A DNA stretch of 64,000 nucleotides from assembly GCA_002364085.1 (NCBI GenBank), contig DEXK01000006.1, positions 84,948 through 148,947 of the forward strand, given 5' to 3'. Both the position numbers and the translations under genes were made by a program. This DNA is from Balneolaceae bacterium UBA3186 (GTDB taxonomy: Bacteria > Bacteroidota > Rhodothermia > Balneolales > Balneolaceae). Under the pieces are notes generated by a model. That model was given only the letters and a program-made list of their open reading frames with translations. It was not told the DNA's origin and did no database searches. The first letter of the stretch is position 1; every line of letters starts with the position of its first letter. Shown piece by piece: positions 33,438-43,155 of this stretch.

Positions 33438-34523
33438 ATGAGTATAAAAAAGAAGCTTTCTCCTGTTAGAATAAAGAACAAGTTTTTCAGAAAAGAGATC
33501 GGGAGTGCACCTGGTACATTAACTCATATTGGTGAGAAAAAACTTGAAGATATAATCATTGAAATACATGATTACAGTAATACTCATCTTGATATAACAA
33601 AAATAGACTCCATAGAACAATGCAAACCTTATGTTAATACTGCAAATCCAACATGGATACAGGTGAAAGGTTTGCATGATATTGAGTTTTTGAAACAACT
33701 CTGGGATGAATTTGATTTCCATCCTCTTATACAGGAAGATATTTTAAACACTACTCAACGTCCAAAAATTGAAGACTATGGAGAGCAAATTTTTATGGTT
33801 TTGAAAATGCTTTACATTGAGGACAATGTTCTTCAACAAGAACAAGTTAGTATTGTTTTTACTGAAAAATTCATCTTTTCCTTTCAGGAATCAGAACGGA
33901 AAATTTTTCTTCCTATTAAAGAACGTCTTGCCATTGAAAATACCAGAATGCGTAAAGGAGGGCCTGATTATATGTCCTACGCTTTAATGGATAATATCAT
34001 TGATTATTATTTTGCAGTACTTGAAGATCTAAATGAAGAAATTGAAAATATAGAAGAAGACCTTTGGTCTGGAGAAGATAGCAATGCTTTATCATCCATA
34101 CATAGAATCCGCAGACAGCTTCTCCAATTCAGAAAAAGTATATGGCCACTTAGAGACAGTATAAACTCGCTCATCCGGGATGAATCCCCTTTAGTTAAAG
34201 ATGAAACCAAATTGTTTCTCCGAGACGTTTCAGATCATACCATACAAATTGCTGATAGCCTTGATAATAACCGGGAAATGGTATCGAGTTTACACGATAT
34301 GCATCAAACCAACATCAGTAATAAGATGAACGAGGTGATGAAGGTGTTAACTATTATCGCCACTATTTTTATACCGCTTACTTTTATAGCTGGAATTTAT
34401 GGAATGAACTTTGAACATATGCCTGAATTATCCTGGCAATACAGCTATCCTATTGCTTGGTTTGTAATGATTTTAGTAACCATTGGAATGGTTATTTACT
34501 TTAAGAAAAAAAATTGGATGTAA
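33438..34523 (+). CDS. corA: CorA-type magnesium/cobalt channel
   Basis: 361 residues, CorA length. The cytoplasmic funnel takes the first 290 residues (TWIQVKGLHDIEFLKQLWDEF, RPKIEDYGEQIFMVLKML, the long stalk helix with MNEVMKVLTIIATIFIPLTFIAGIYGMNFEHMPE). The two membrane helices lie at about 300-320 and 333-353, and the pore signature YGMNF sits between them; the tail ends in KKKNWM, basic as usual. It imports Mg2+ driven by membrane potential. Preceded by a terminator and followed by an inverted repeat, so it is its own transcription unit. Confidence 0.95.
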   Translation: MSIKKKLSPVRIKNKFFRKEIGSAPGTLTHIGEKKLEDIIIEIHDYSNTHLDITKIDSIEQCKPYVNTANPTWIQVKGLHDIEFLKQLWDEFDFHPLIQEDILNTTQRPKIEDYGEQIFMVLKMLYIEDNVLQQEQVSIVFTEKFIFSFQESERKIFLPIKERLAIENTRMRKGGPDYMSYALMDNIIDYYFAVLEDLNEEIENIEEDLWSGEDSNALSSIHRIRRQLLQFRKSIWPLRDSINSLIRDESPLVKDETKLFLRDVSDHTIQIADSLDNNREMVSSLHDMHQTNISNKMNEVMKVLTIIATIFIPLTFIAGIYGMNFEHMPELSWQYSYPIAWFVMILVTIGMVIYFKKKNWM

Positions 34524-34527
34524 TAAA

Positions 34528-34558
34528 AGAGCCTTAAGTCGTTCAAACTTAAGGCTCT
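34528..34558. terminator. Hairpin between convergent corA and FadL-like genes
   Basis: Perfect 11-base stem AGAGCCTTAAG/CTTAAGGCTCT with a 9-base loop. The minus strand has a short TTTTAT tract after it and the plus strand has almost none, so it probably serves the leftward gene best, or both weakly. Confidence 0.65.
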
Positions 34559-34588
34559 AACTAACTACGGAGGTATTTGGGTAAATTC

Positions 34589-36109
34589 TTAAAATCTAAA
34601 TTTTACACCTGCTAAAATGTTCAATCTTTCTTTTTCCTTTGATATAGATTGAACAGTATTTTCAAATTCATATACTATCGAACGATCATTTCTGGTAGAA
34701 TATTGCCCTGATAAATCAAATGAAATATTCTCAGCAATTGGGAAAGAAATACTACCTGAATAAACATCCTCATCAAAACTATACGTATTCTCTTTTCCTG
34801 GAAATAAAGCATATCCTGCTACTATTTTAACATGATTGCTAAATGAGTAGCCAACGTTAGCTTTAAAATTTATAACAGCATTATATGTGTTACTTATTAC
34901 CTGATTTGTAGCTTGTTCATCTTCTTTGAGAATTGCTACATCACTGGGTTCTAAGCTTTCTGTATTAATTGTGAAGTCTACTTTTGTTGAACTGTAATCT
35001 ATGTATTCAAGTGAGGCAGATATAGTTAAATTTCTAATTTTTTCTACTGAAGCGCCCACTTTAAATTCAGCAGGTTTTGTAATGGCATATTCAAATTCTC
35101 CTGAAAATGTTGTTTCATCACCATCTGTGAATGTATTATCGTCAAACTCTGTTCGGATGTTTGAATAAAAATTTTCAGTTACAAAAATCTTAGATGGAGC
35201 TGCAATACTGGCTCCTATATTTAAAAATGGAATTGGTTTAAAGATCACCCCTCCCCTTGCAGAAAAGCCATAGAAATCTGTGTCAATTTCATCATTCAAA
35301 GTAATTGAAAAAATATCAGTAGCAGGATCAGAGCCACTTGCAGGAACTACGTCGTCACTGTAGAAATTAGATTCATCAACTTCCTGAAAACTACGGTCAT
35401 AGTGTATTGAACCTGATAATATTCCTAAAGAAATACCTGCAAATAAATTCTTCTGGAATTCCGTAGAAGCAAATAGTGAGATCTCTCCTATATTTCGCTT
35501 TCTTGTTATTTCTGCAAATTGATTTATTCCTTGAAATCCTGATGGTCTACCATCCACTCTGAATATAGATTCTATCTCATTGCTAGTACCATTTCTAAAA
35601 TCTACAGCAAAAGCCTCGAAGGCAATTCCATTATAATCACTTCCGGATTGTTTAAATAGATCAGTAATAGAATTCGTTTCATTGAATGCATCTAAGAACG
35701 TCTCATCTGAATCATTTGCGATAAGATTATACCCTCCACCAACTACAAAACTTCCTCTATCAGTCGGGACTTTGTAGACCAACCCTAAATTTCCGAAGTT
35801 AGTATTCGAAAACTCTGTTTCATTTTGTGTTCCAACATAATTGTTAGTTTGATTATTACTTTGATTGAGCCAACCGATTGAATAAAAACTCATTTTCGAT
35901 AACGCCATGGAAGCTGGGTTATCCAAAAAACTACCATAACCGTTAAATGTTGAAACAGAAGTTGTAGCTGCTGATGAGGCATCTCCATTTGAGTTCAAAG
36001 TACTCATTTGAATAGCCAGACTTTTATAACTAACTGGCGACTCTCCATCTTGTGCTGTTACAGTAAAAGACAGCATAATTCCACTAAGTAAGAGTATTAT
36101 TCTCTTCAT
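34589..36109 (-). CDS. FadL/OmpP1-like outer-membrane beta-barrel protein
   Basis: 506 residues. Signal peptide MKRIILLLSGIMLSFTVTAQ, then alternating amphipathic strands and a C-terminus ending NILAGVKFRF, the terminal-Phe outer-membrane signature. Early residues STFNGYGSFLDNPASMALSKMSFYSIGW fit the FadL/OmpP1 N-terminal hatch that carries an NPA motif (here DNPASMA), and GGGYNLIAND, LGILSGSIHYDRSF and AGYALFPGK are barrel strands. The family transports hydrophobic molecules such as long-chain fatty acids. It is followed by the low-complexity lipoprotein gene on the same strand, about 34 bases upstream of its start. Confidence 0.82.
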   Translation of the reverse strand: MKRIILLLSGIMLSFTVTAQDGESPVSYKSLAIQMSTLNSNGDASSAATTSVSTFNGYGSFLDNPASMALSKMSFYSIGWLNQSNNQTNNYVGTQNETEFSNTNFGNLGLVYKVPTDRGSFVVGGGYNLIANDSDETFLDAFNETNSITDLFKQSGSDYNGIAFEAFAVDFRNGTSNEIESIFRVDGRPSGFQGINQFAEITRKRNIGEISLFASTEFQKNLFAGISLGILSGSIHYDRSFQEVDESNFYSDDVVPASGSDPATDIFSITLNDEIDTDFYGFSARGGVIFKPIPFLNIGASIAAPSKIFVTENFYSNIRTEFDDNTFTDGDETTFSGEFEYAITKPAEFKVGASVEKIRNLTISASLEYIDYSSTKVDFTINTESLEPSDVAILKEDEQATNQVISNTYNAVINFKANVGYSFSNHVKIVAGYALFPGKENTYSFDEDVYSGSISFPIAENISFDLSGQYSTRNDRSIVYEFENTVQSISKEKERLNILAGVKFRF

Positions 36110-36143
36110 AATTTAAGTTTATAAATAATTAGAGTTGCGTTGC

Positions 36144-37352
36144 TTAGTTCCCTCTTTTCTTTTTGGAACTACTATTTGAACGCTTGCTAGATGACGTTGA
36201 CCTTGATTTATTCGAACTACCTGAAGAACGTTTTACGCTAGAAGAACTTCTTGATCTACTACTCGAAGATTTAACCTGAGAAGACGATCGGGATCTTGAA
36301 ACATTCCCACTTCTTTTTGAACTTGAACTGGATCTTTTTACGCTTGATGAACCACTTCTACGAGAACTGGAATTCCTTGTAACAGAACCTGAAGATCTCT
36401 TGCCCGAGTTGTTAGTTCTAACACTATTTGACCCTCTTTTTGTTGAAGAACCACTGGAACCCACTCTTGAGTTACTGTTAGTTCTTCCTCTTTTAGTTAC
36501 AGTAGCAGATCTGGATCTGGTACTATTGGTGTTACTCCTTACTCTTGTTGAACTTCTTGTACGGCTAACATTTCCTGAGCTTCTTTTAGTGAGCGAAGAA
36601 CCTGAATTTCTATTTGTATAACGTGTTCTCGAGTTTCTGTTATCGTATTTTTGAGTTAAGCCACTGCTTCTGGCTCCATAAGAATAGTTTCTGCTATTTC
36701 TTCTACTGTTATTGTAGTAATAATTGTTAGTATAGCCGTAATAGCTTCCGTAATGATGACTATAGCCCCAACCATAATAAAAAGGATCGTAATAGTGCCC
36801 ATAGCCATAACCAAATCCTAAAAAGTAACCATCCCAACCATATCCGATAGTGAAGAACGAGGAATGTCTTGGGTAGTAATCATAATACCAGTTGTAACCA
36901 ACATGATGTCTGTATGGACGGTGCCAACCATATCCTAAATTTGTATAATATCTTCCATGCTTCCAATTACTATCGTCATACCCATCATAGTATCCTTCTT
37001 CATATCCATCATCGAAACCCTCATCATATCCATCCCAATAAACGCCCTCGAAATTATTATCCTGATACCATTTTTCAGCGTCATAATCTTTGTAGTAAAG
37101 ACCGGATTCTTCTGCAAGAACGTTTTCCTCTTCCAAAGTTTGAGAGGAATAACTATACGGTTTTGCGGTCTGCTCTTCATCGTCCCAGTAATAACCAGCT
37201 TCAGAGAGCTCTTCATCATTCCATGAATAATATTTCGAATTTCTATTCGAATCAGAATACCTATCTATACTACTAAACTGAGTGTAGCATCCTGTAAAGA
37301 ACATCGAGATTGTAATGAGTAATGAAAGTGATAAAGTATTTGAACGTTTCAT
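36144..37352 (-). CDS. Low-complexity lipoprotein with Tyr/Gly-rich middle and Ser/Arg-rich tail
   Basis: 402 residues. The signal peptide ends in SMFFTGCYTQFSS, a lipobox. Residues 25-95 are acidic and Tyr-rich, residues 96-130 hold a YDGYDEGFDDGYEEGYYDG array, and residues 130-205 are dominated by Gly, Tyr, His and Trp (FGYGYGHYYDPFYYGWGY). The last 190 residues are almost only Ser, Arg, Lys, Asn, Gly, Thr and Val, with repeated RSS/SSKRSG units and a net strong positive charge. I know of no assigned function. The composition resembles both surface lipoproteins of Bacteroidota and condensate-forming SR/YG proteins. It may bind polyanions such as DNA, RNA or acidic polysaccharide at the cell surface. 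The minus-strand reading frame is long and uninterrupted, and the codon use looks coding. Confidence 0.75.
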   Translation of the reverse strand: MKRSNTLSLSLLITISMFFTGCYTQFSSIDRYSDSNRNSKYYSWNDEELSEAGYYWDDEEQTAKPYSYSSQTLEEENVLAEESGLYYKDYDAEKWYQDNNFEGVYWDGYDEGFDDGYEEGYYDGYDDSNWKHGRYYTNLGYGWHRPYRHHVGYNWYYDYYPRHSSFFTIGYGWDGYFLGFGYGYGHYYDPFYYGWGYSHHYGSYYGYTNNYYYNNSRRNSRNYSYGARSSGLTQKYDNRNSRTRYTNRNSGSSLTKRSSGNVSRTRSSTRVRSNTNSTRSRSATVTKRGRTNSNSRVGSSGSSTKRGSNSVRTNNSGKRSSGSVTRNSSSRRSGSSSVKRSSSSSKRSGNVSRSRSSSQVKSSSSRSRSSSSVKRSSGSSNKSRSTSSSKRSNSSSKKKRGN

Positions 37353-37441
37353 AAGTCTTCCTTTTTGGAATATTCAGGTTTCATTAAGAAAATCCACTAT
37401 TCAACTCACATAAAAAATCACATGATAATGTTAGCCGGGTT

Positions 37442-38074
37442 TTAAATTTCTCCTCTTAACGACTTAGCTATTACTTCCGCTTTTGAATTTACATGTAGTT
37501 TCTTGTAAATATTTCGAATATGTGCTCGCACAGTATCAATAGAGATACTAAAACGATCTGCAATTAATTTATAGCTCAATCCATCAACCAGGCCGTTTAC
37601 GATATCCTGCTCTCTGTCGGTTAGCATACTATCAGGATTTTTTTGAGGAGCCTGATCGTTAAAATGAGTAATTACTTTTCTGGCTATTTGTGGAGACATA
37701 GGAGCTCCACCTTTCAATAAGTTATCTATGGATTCTTTGATTTCGGGTAGTGAAGTATGCTTTAATAAATAACCGGAAGCTCCTGCTTTTAAAGAATCAA
37801 ATATTTTATGAGAATCATGATATACTGTTAACATAATTATATCTATATCAGGATATTTTGATTTAATGATCTCCATTCCTTTGATCCCTGTCATACCGGG
37901 GAGCTGTATATCCATTAATAATACATCGGGGGCTTGATGCTTTTCCAGATATTCAAGCATCTCTTCAACACTGTCTTTAGCAACCGGACAATCCATGTCT
38001 TCCTGCATATCCAAATACCGCTGAATCAGGTCTCTTATCTTAATATTGTCTTCTACAATTCCTACGATTGCCAT
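37442..38074 (-). CDS. NarL/FixJ-type response regulator
   Basis: 210 residues. Receiver domain (1-120) with acidic pair GIVEDN near residues 5-10, phospho-acceptor Asp in VLLMDIQLPGM, and the switch Lys in GYLLKHTSLPEI. The LuxR-type HTH (residues 147-208) contains LTDREQDIVNGLVDGLSYKLIADRFSISIDTVRAHIRNIYKKL. It lies 10 bases after the sensor kinase gene and is translated from the same message, so it is its cognate partner. Target genes are unknown; the neighbouring envelope genes are candidates. Confidence 0.95.
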   Translation of the reverse strand: MAIVGIVEDNIKIRDLIQRYLDMQEDMDCPVAKDSVEEMLEYLEKHQAPDVLLMDIQLPGMTGIKGMEIIKSKYPDIDIIMLTVYHDSHKIFDSLKAGASGYLLKHTSLPEIKESIDNLLKGGAPMSPQIARKVITHFNDQAPQKNPDSMLTDREQDIVNGLVDGLSYKLIADRFSISIDTVRAHIRNIYKKLHVNSKAEVIAKSLRGEI

Positions 38075-38084
38075 GATCTGTAAT

Positions 38085-40961
38085 TTAATTAGTATTTAAT
38101 TTTCCTGATAACAAAACAGTAAAGCCATTTTTTGTTGAAACATCAATATCTGCATTTATTCTTTTAGCTCGCATAACCATGTTACGCAAGCCATGGCCCG
38201 TTTTCTTCGCTCCTGCACCTGATGTCCCGTTATCGTGAATCTGAAATTTAAAATCTCCATTTTCTGTAGTCATTGAGATATCTACTTTATCACCATTCGA
38301 ATACTTAGAAATATTATTTACAGCTTCCTTAAAAATCAGATACAGATTTTCTTTTACAGGTACTTCAAGTTTATTCTCCATTTTCAAATCTTCAAAATCA
38401 TACCTAACCTGAAAATTTTTGGGTTCCAAAACATTTAGAATGTAATCTTGCATTCTGTCAGTTAGATCGCCAACAGTATCATTCCTAGCATCGATTGACC
38501 AAACTATATCATCCAGACTGGTAACAATTTTCCTACACTGTTTTCCTATTTGTTCCAAAGATTGTTTGAATTCAGGATCAATTTTACTGGCTTGAAGAAA
38601 GTCTGATTGCAATGCTACCTCTGTTAAACTTGCTCCAACATCATCGTGAAGATCACTGGCTATTCTAACTCTGATTCTTTCTATATCGACAAGTTTTCTT
38701 GTTTTATAATAATTATAAAACAGTACAATGATACCAATTACTGCCAAAATTACGACTAAAATAAACCACCATTGCATCCAAAATGGTGCGTTTATTAAAA
38801 AAGTGATTTCTGTTTTCTCATCGCTCCAAGTTCCATTGGTATTTCGTGCATGAATGGAGAAAGTATACTCACCATTCGGTAAAGATGGATACTTTACAAC
38901 CCTGTTCATTGTACGTTGCCAGGTTGGATCAACTCCTTCCATTTTGTATTCATAAACAACCTGATTTGGAGCAGTGAAGTTTATTCCTGAATAAGTAATT
39001 TCTACATAATTCTGATCATAATTTAAGTTAAAGTGCTTTTTGCCCTCATGTACTCGGCCAGCCGCAACCACCTGATCAATTTTTACTTTTGGAGAAAGTG
39101 GGTTCCCTTTATAATTCTCCGGAAAAAAGTGACTCACTCCTTCAACTGTACCAAACCAAAGATGACCGTTACTGTCTTCATAAACTGCTCCAAGGTTGGT
39201 CTCATCTGAAACAAGTCCCTGTTCCTTCGTGATCAATTGAAAGGATTGTTCTTTTTCATTTGGATTGTCACTTAGAAATAATTCAGCATCAAATTTTACA
39301 ACTCCATTATTTGTACCTATCCAAAAGGCTCCATCTTTACTTTGATGTATAAAATAACAAACACGGTTAGGAAGACCATCCTCTGTAGTAATGCTTTGAA
39401 ATTTCAGACCGTCAAACCAAGCAATTCCTCCAAAAGTAGATGCCCATATTCGTCCAACATTATCTTTTATAACCATCATAACCGCGTTATTCGGGAGTCC
39501 TTCCTGTATAGTAAAATTCTCTACTTCTCCTTCATAATATCTGCTTACTCCACCGTAAGTTGCGATCCACATACTTCCGTCATCGCCTTCAACAGTACCT
39601 AAAATAGTATTATCAGCCAATCCTTCATCTGTAGTAATCTGATTAAACTTTTCCCCGTTATATTGAATAATTCCTTCTTCATAAGTGCTTATCCAAATCA
39701 AACCTTTAGAGTCTTCATAGACTTGTCTTACTTTCCTGTATGGAAATTCTTCTCCATCTAACACCGTAAGTTTTTCATTTTCCAGATACGCAAGACCGTT
39801 TCGCATTCCTATCCAAATCCTTCCTTTAGAATCCTTATAAACTGAAAACACTTTGTCATCTAACAGGCCTTCTTTTAAACTTACGGTTGTGAATTCACCA
39901 TTTTTTAAAAGACTTAAACCTCCACCATAAGTAGCTAGCCAAGTTTCTCCGTTTTCTCCTTCAGTAATTGAGGTAACTACATCGTTAGCAAGCCCGTCTA
40001 ATTCTGTGTGGTTTTCAAAATAATCACCTAAAAAGAGGTTGGCTCCTCCTCCAAAAGTTCCAAACCATAAATTACCTTCTCTATCCAAAGTAGAAGAATA
40101 GATAATGTTGTTTGACAAACCATTTTCTGAAGTAAAGTTTTTGAAAGCACCTCCCTCAAAAACACTTACGCCCCCTTCAGTACCTAACCATAATCGTTCA
40201 TTACTATCGAAAACCAGTGTTTGAACACGTATATTATTTAACCCTTGTCTATCATTATACGTGATAAAATTTCCATCACTGTAATGCACCAATCCTTCTC
40301 TTGAAGCTATCCAAAGTTCATTATTTGAATCGAATAAGATATCTCTGATTCTGTTTTCAGGCAGGCCGTCATTAGTAGTAAAAGTTCTGATATTTCCGTT
40401 TTCCAGCTTGGTTAATCCACCTCTGGTAGCAAACCATAAGACACCTTCCTTGTCTTCTTTAATTCTTCTGATTCTATCGTTTTTGAATCCCTGAGAGATA
40501 GAGTACTGAAAAAGCTCTCCATTCTCATCTAAAACCCATGCTCCATCCCCATCGGTACCGAACCATATATCTCCTCTAGAGTCTTCATAAATACTGATCA
40601 CTCTTTGATTCTTCAATGGTTCTAATTCTTCCACAACATAAATACTATCTTCAATCCAGTAATTCACGCCGAACTCAGTTCCAATCCAGATCTTTCCATC
40701 TGAGCTTTCAAAAAGTGAGTGAACTTTACTGCTGTTCAGTCCTTGATCTTCGAAGTAGTTCTGAATAGTGATTCCATCGAATCTATTTAAACCGTAACCG
40801 GTAGCTAACCAAAGAAATCCCTCACTATCCTGAATTATTTCATTTACTACAGATTCACTCAATCCATCTTCAATTGAGTACGTTCTGAAAGGATACAGTT
40901 GCCCGATAGCTGAATAGCTGCAAAACATTAAGATTAATAAAAGGGAAATTGTATTTTTCAT
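38085..40961 (-). CDS. Two-component sensor histidine kinase with propeller sensor
   Basis: 958 residues. Signal peptide (1-20); about fourteen repeats of the two-component-regulator propeller type (for example DSEGFLWLATGYGLNRFDG, DGKIWIGTEFGVNYW, RGDIWFGTDGDGAWVLDENGE) form a periplasmic sensor of two beta-propellers. A Y_Y_Y beta-sandwich follows (YKMEGVDPTWQRTMNR, YTFSIHARNTNGTWSD), then one membrane helix (QWWFILVVILAVIGIIVLFYNY). The HisKA_3 dimerisation domain carries the phospho-His in IASDLHDDVGASL, and HATPase_c has GHGLRNM. Unlike the Bacteroides hybrid regulators it has no receiver or HTH on the same chain; the regulator is the next gene. The ligand is not deducible. Confidence 0.93.
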   Translation of the reverse strand: MKNTISLLLILMFCSYSAIGQLYPFRTYSIEDGLSESVVNEIIQDSEGFLWLATGYGLNRFDGITIQNYFEDQGLNSSKVHSLFESSDGKIWIGTEFGVNYWIEDSIYVVEELEPLKNQRVISIYEDSRGDIWFGTDGDGAWVLDENGELFQYSISQGFKNDRIRRIKEDKEGVLWFATRGGLTKLENGNIRTFTTNDGLPENRIRDILFDSNNELWIASREGLVHYSDGNFITYNDRQGLNNIRVQTLVFDSNERLWLGTEGGVSVFEGGAFKNFTSENGLSNNIIYSSTLDREGNLWFGTFGGGANLFLGDYFENHTELDGLANDVVTSITEGENGETWLATYGGGLSLLKNGEFTTVSLKEGLLDDKVFSVYKDSKGRIWIGMRNGLAYLENEKLTVLDGEEFPYRKVRQVYEDSKGLIWISTYEEGIIQYNGEKFNQITTDEGLADNTILGTVEGDDGSMWIATYGGVSRYYEGEVENFTIQEGLPNNAVMMVIKDNVGRIWASTFGGIAWFDGLKFQSITTEDGLPNRVCYFIHQSKDGAFWIGTNNGVVKFDAELFLSDNPNEKEQSFQLITKEQGLVSDETNLGAVYEDSNGHLWFGTVEGVSHFFPENYKGNPLSPKVKIDQVVAAGRVHEGKKHFNLNYDQNYVEITYSGINFTAPNQVVYEYKMEGVDPTWQRTMNRVVKYPSLPNGEYTFSIHARNTNGTWSDEKTEITFLINAPFWMQWWFILVVILAVIGIIVLFYNYYKTRKLVDIERIRVRIASDLHDDVGASLTEVALQSDFLQASKIDPEFKQSLEQIGKQCRKIVTSLDDIVWSIDARNDTVGDLTDRMQDYILNVLEPKNFQVRYDFEDLKMENKLEVPVKENLYLIFKEAVNNISKYSNGDKVDISMTTENGDFKFQIHDNGTSGAGAKKTGHGLRNMVMRAKRINADIDVSTKNGFTVLLSGKLNTN

Positions 40962-41024
40962 GTTCTAAATGTAACGCAAAACATTGCAGAATAGTAAACG
41001 GTTTTTTAATTCTTTCTGATTTAA

Positions 41025-42134
41025 ATGAGTTCTCAACAAAGAAAATCTTACTCTGATTTAAAAGTGACAACAGAAAAAGGATACTCAAAGAGTATTCAAG
41101 ATCTTTTGAATAACACCGTACTTGGAACTCCGGGTAAGCTCAGATATAAACATACTGAGACGGAAAAAAACATTGAAAAATTATCCAACCTAAGCTTTAT
41201 CCAGATAAGAAAGAGAGAGAGAGTTTTAGGTACCGCTGGGTTTATTGAAAGAAATATTACACTTAACGATACTTTTGTAAAGGCTCTCTATGTCAGATAT
41301 CTTTCTGTTTACAACCCCTTTAAAAATCTAGGTAACTCAAAAACGAATATAAAACCTGATAAGAAACCTAATGCGTTAAGAAGCAGTATTGAAGAAATTT
41401 TTAATAGAGAACTTGAAAAGCCTTTTAAATCGGTCAACCAAACCGGCATATATTATGCTTATGTGGAAGCTGATAACCTATTATCCTTCAACTTGTGTAA
41501 GTCCTTTGGATTTAATCCTATCCGAATAATAAATACATTTCTATTTAGTAGATTTTTCCCGAAAGAGAAAAAAGAAATTTCAGTTGTTAAAAAAGAAAGG
41601 CATTCTGCATTTAGAGAATCTCTTAATCATTTTTACAGAGATCATAATTTTGTCTTTTCGGACTCATTGGATGATTATGGTTCATGTTTCGAATTAAAAA
41701 AGAATGAAGAAGCTATTGCCGGCATCAGAGCAATTCCTGTTCATTGGAAAATAATTGAACTACCGGGATTAAAAGGTTTTCTGATGTTAAAAATCCTTCC
41801 AAGAATCCCATTATTCAAAAAGCTGTTTAATCCTGAAGAACTCAGGTTTTTAGCCTTTGATTCTTTATGGTATAAAGAAGGGAATTCTGATAAAATTTCA
41901 GACTTAATGGAACACGCTTGTGCGCTACTTGATTACAATTTGGGGATGGTATGGCAGGATGAAGAATCATTCACAGCAAAAGAAATATTATCGAACAACA
42001 ATCTTGGCTTTCTTCATAAACTAAATGGTAAGGTTTCAGCTCATTTAATGACCAGAGAAATTAATATGAGCAAGGAAAACTACTCGGCCTTAAAAAACAA
42101 GCCGGCCTTTGTTTCTGCAATTGATATGATCTGA
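41025..42134 (+). CDS. GNAT-like N-acyltransferase domain protein, function unknown
   Basis: 369 residues. A stretch around residues 145-165 (GIYYAYVEADNLLSFNLCKSFGFNPIR) resembles the acetyl-CoA-binding core of GNAT proteins, and an earlier strand pair (SFIQIRKRERVLGTAGFIERNI) fits. The C-terminal half includes a second half-domain with IAGIRAIPVHWKIIELPGLKG. No signal peptide or membrane helix. It may be a double-GNAT enzyme modifying amines, but no catalytic residue can be picked out, and the family name is not certain. Divergent from the sensor kinase; nothing else links it to a pathway. Confidence 0.55.
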   Translation: MSSQQRKSYSDLKVTTEKGYSKSIQDLLNNTVLGTPGKLRYKHTETEKNIEKLSNLSFIQIRKRERVLGTAGFIERNITLNDTFVKALYVRYLSVYNPFKNLGNSKTNIKPDKKPNALRSSIEEIFNRELEKPFKSVNQTGIYYAYVEADNLLSFNLCKSFGFNPIRIINTFLFSRFFPKEKKEISVVKKERHSAFRESLNHFYRDHNFVFSDSLDDYGSCFELKKNEEAIAGIRAIPVHWKIIELPGLKGFLMLKILPRIPLFKKLFNPEELRFLAFDSLWYKEGNSDKISDLMEHACALLDYNLGMVWQDEESFTAKEILSNNNLGFLHKLNGKVSAHLMTREINMSKENYSALKNKPAFVSAIDMI

Positions 42135-42245
42135 AAATGTTATTCAAATAAGACTATTTATATAGCTCTTACACCCACCTTGAGATTCTTCCAAATACAT
42201 TTGCGGAAAATAGAGTTTTATCAATTTCAGGTGCTTATCAAGCAT

Positions 42246-42280
42246 AAAAAAGCCCCACTCAAAATTAATTGGTGAGGCTT
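42246..42280 (-). terminator. Rho-independent terminator of rpoD
   Basis: Stem AAGCCCCAC/GTGAGGCTT (one mismatch) around an AT loop. On the minus strand a T-run follows it, as expected for the leftward rpoD gene. Confidence 0.75.
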
Positions 42281-42300
42281 ACAAATTCTTTTAGAGTTGT

Positions 42301-43155
42301 TTACCCTAAATAAGCTCTAAGAGCTGCACTTCTGTTATGATGACGAAGCTTTCTGAGCGCTTTTTCTTTGATCTGACGAACACGCTCACGAGTTAGATCG
42401 AAACGTTCTCCAATCTCTTCAAGTGTTAATGAATGCTCGCGACCGATTCCAAAGTACAATCTGATCACTTCAGCTTCTCTTTTAGTCAATTTAGAAAGAG
42501 CTCTTTCGATCTCCACTTTCAGAGATTCGCCCATCAATTCGAAATCCGGGTTTGGAATCTCTTCGTTTTCAAGAACATCTAAGAGTCTGTTATCCTCACC
42601 CTGTGCAAAAGGTGCATCCATAGAAAGGTGACGACCTGAGATCTTAAGTGTATCAGCTACTTCACCCACGGTCATTTCAAGACTTTCTGCAAGTTCATGA
42701 GCTGAAGGAATACGCTCATATTCTTGTTCTAATTTAGAAAGCTCTTTACCAATTTTGTTTAGAGCTCCTACACGGTTAAGTGGAAGGCGAACTATTCTTG
42801 ATTGCTCAGCAAGTGCCTGAAGGATAGACTGACGAATCCACCAAACAGCGTATGAAATAAATTTAAATCCACGAGTTTCATCAAAACGCTTTGCTGCTTT
42901 TATTAATCCAAGGTTACCTTCGTTAATTAAATCTCCTAAAGATAAACCCTGATTTTGATATTGTTTTGCTACTGAAACCACAAAACGAAGGTTGGCTTTT
43001 GTTAAATCTTCGAGTGCGCGCTGGCTTCCTTTTTGAATTTCTTTTGCCAGACGTACTTCATCATCTGGTGTAATAAGTTTCTCTTTTCCAATCTCGTGAA
43101 GATAACGATCTAAGGATTCTGACTCACGAGTTGAGATTCCGGAACTTTTTGCCAC
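42301..43155 (-). CDS. rpoD: Primary RNA polymerase sigma factor (RpoD/SigA, short form)
   Basis: 284 residues, the short sigma-70 form typical of Bacteroidota, without region 1.1. Region 1.2 is LDRYLHEIGKEKLITPDDEVRLAKEIQKG; regions 2.1-2.4 run through ANLRFVVSVAKQYQNQGLSLGDLINEGNLGLIKAAKRFD and FISYAVWWIRQSILQALAEQSR; region 3 and region 4 contain LTLEEIGERFDLTRERVRQIKEKALRKLR, the -35 recognition helix. This lineage uses unusual promoter consensus (TTTG/TAnnTTTG), consistent with the few boxes found here. The 276-base gap to the right contains no clear box for it. Confidence 0.96.
   Translation of the reverse strand: MAKSSGISTRESESLDRYLHEIGKEKLITPDDEVRLAKEIQKGSQRALEDLTKANLRFVVSVAKQYQNQGLSLGDLINEGNLGLIKAAKRFDETRGFKFISYAVWWIRQSILQALAEQSRIVRLPLNRVGALNKIGKELSKLEQEYERIPSAHELAESLEMTVGEVADTLKISGRHLSMDAPFAQGEDNRLLDVLENEEIPNPDFELMGESLKVEIERALSKLTKREAEVIRLYFGIGREHSLTLEEIGERFDLTRERVRQIKEKALRKLRHHNRSAALRAYLG

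Noticed and set aside
36400..37276. Rightward frames opposite the Ser/Arg-rich lipoprotein
   Set aside because: They arise because low-complexity AGY/CGN repeats stay open on the opposite strand; the leftward frame has a signal peptide and lipobox, the rightward ones have Leu/Val/Glu or His/Asn runs with no start context.
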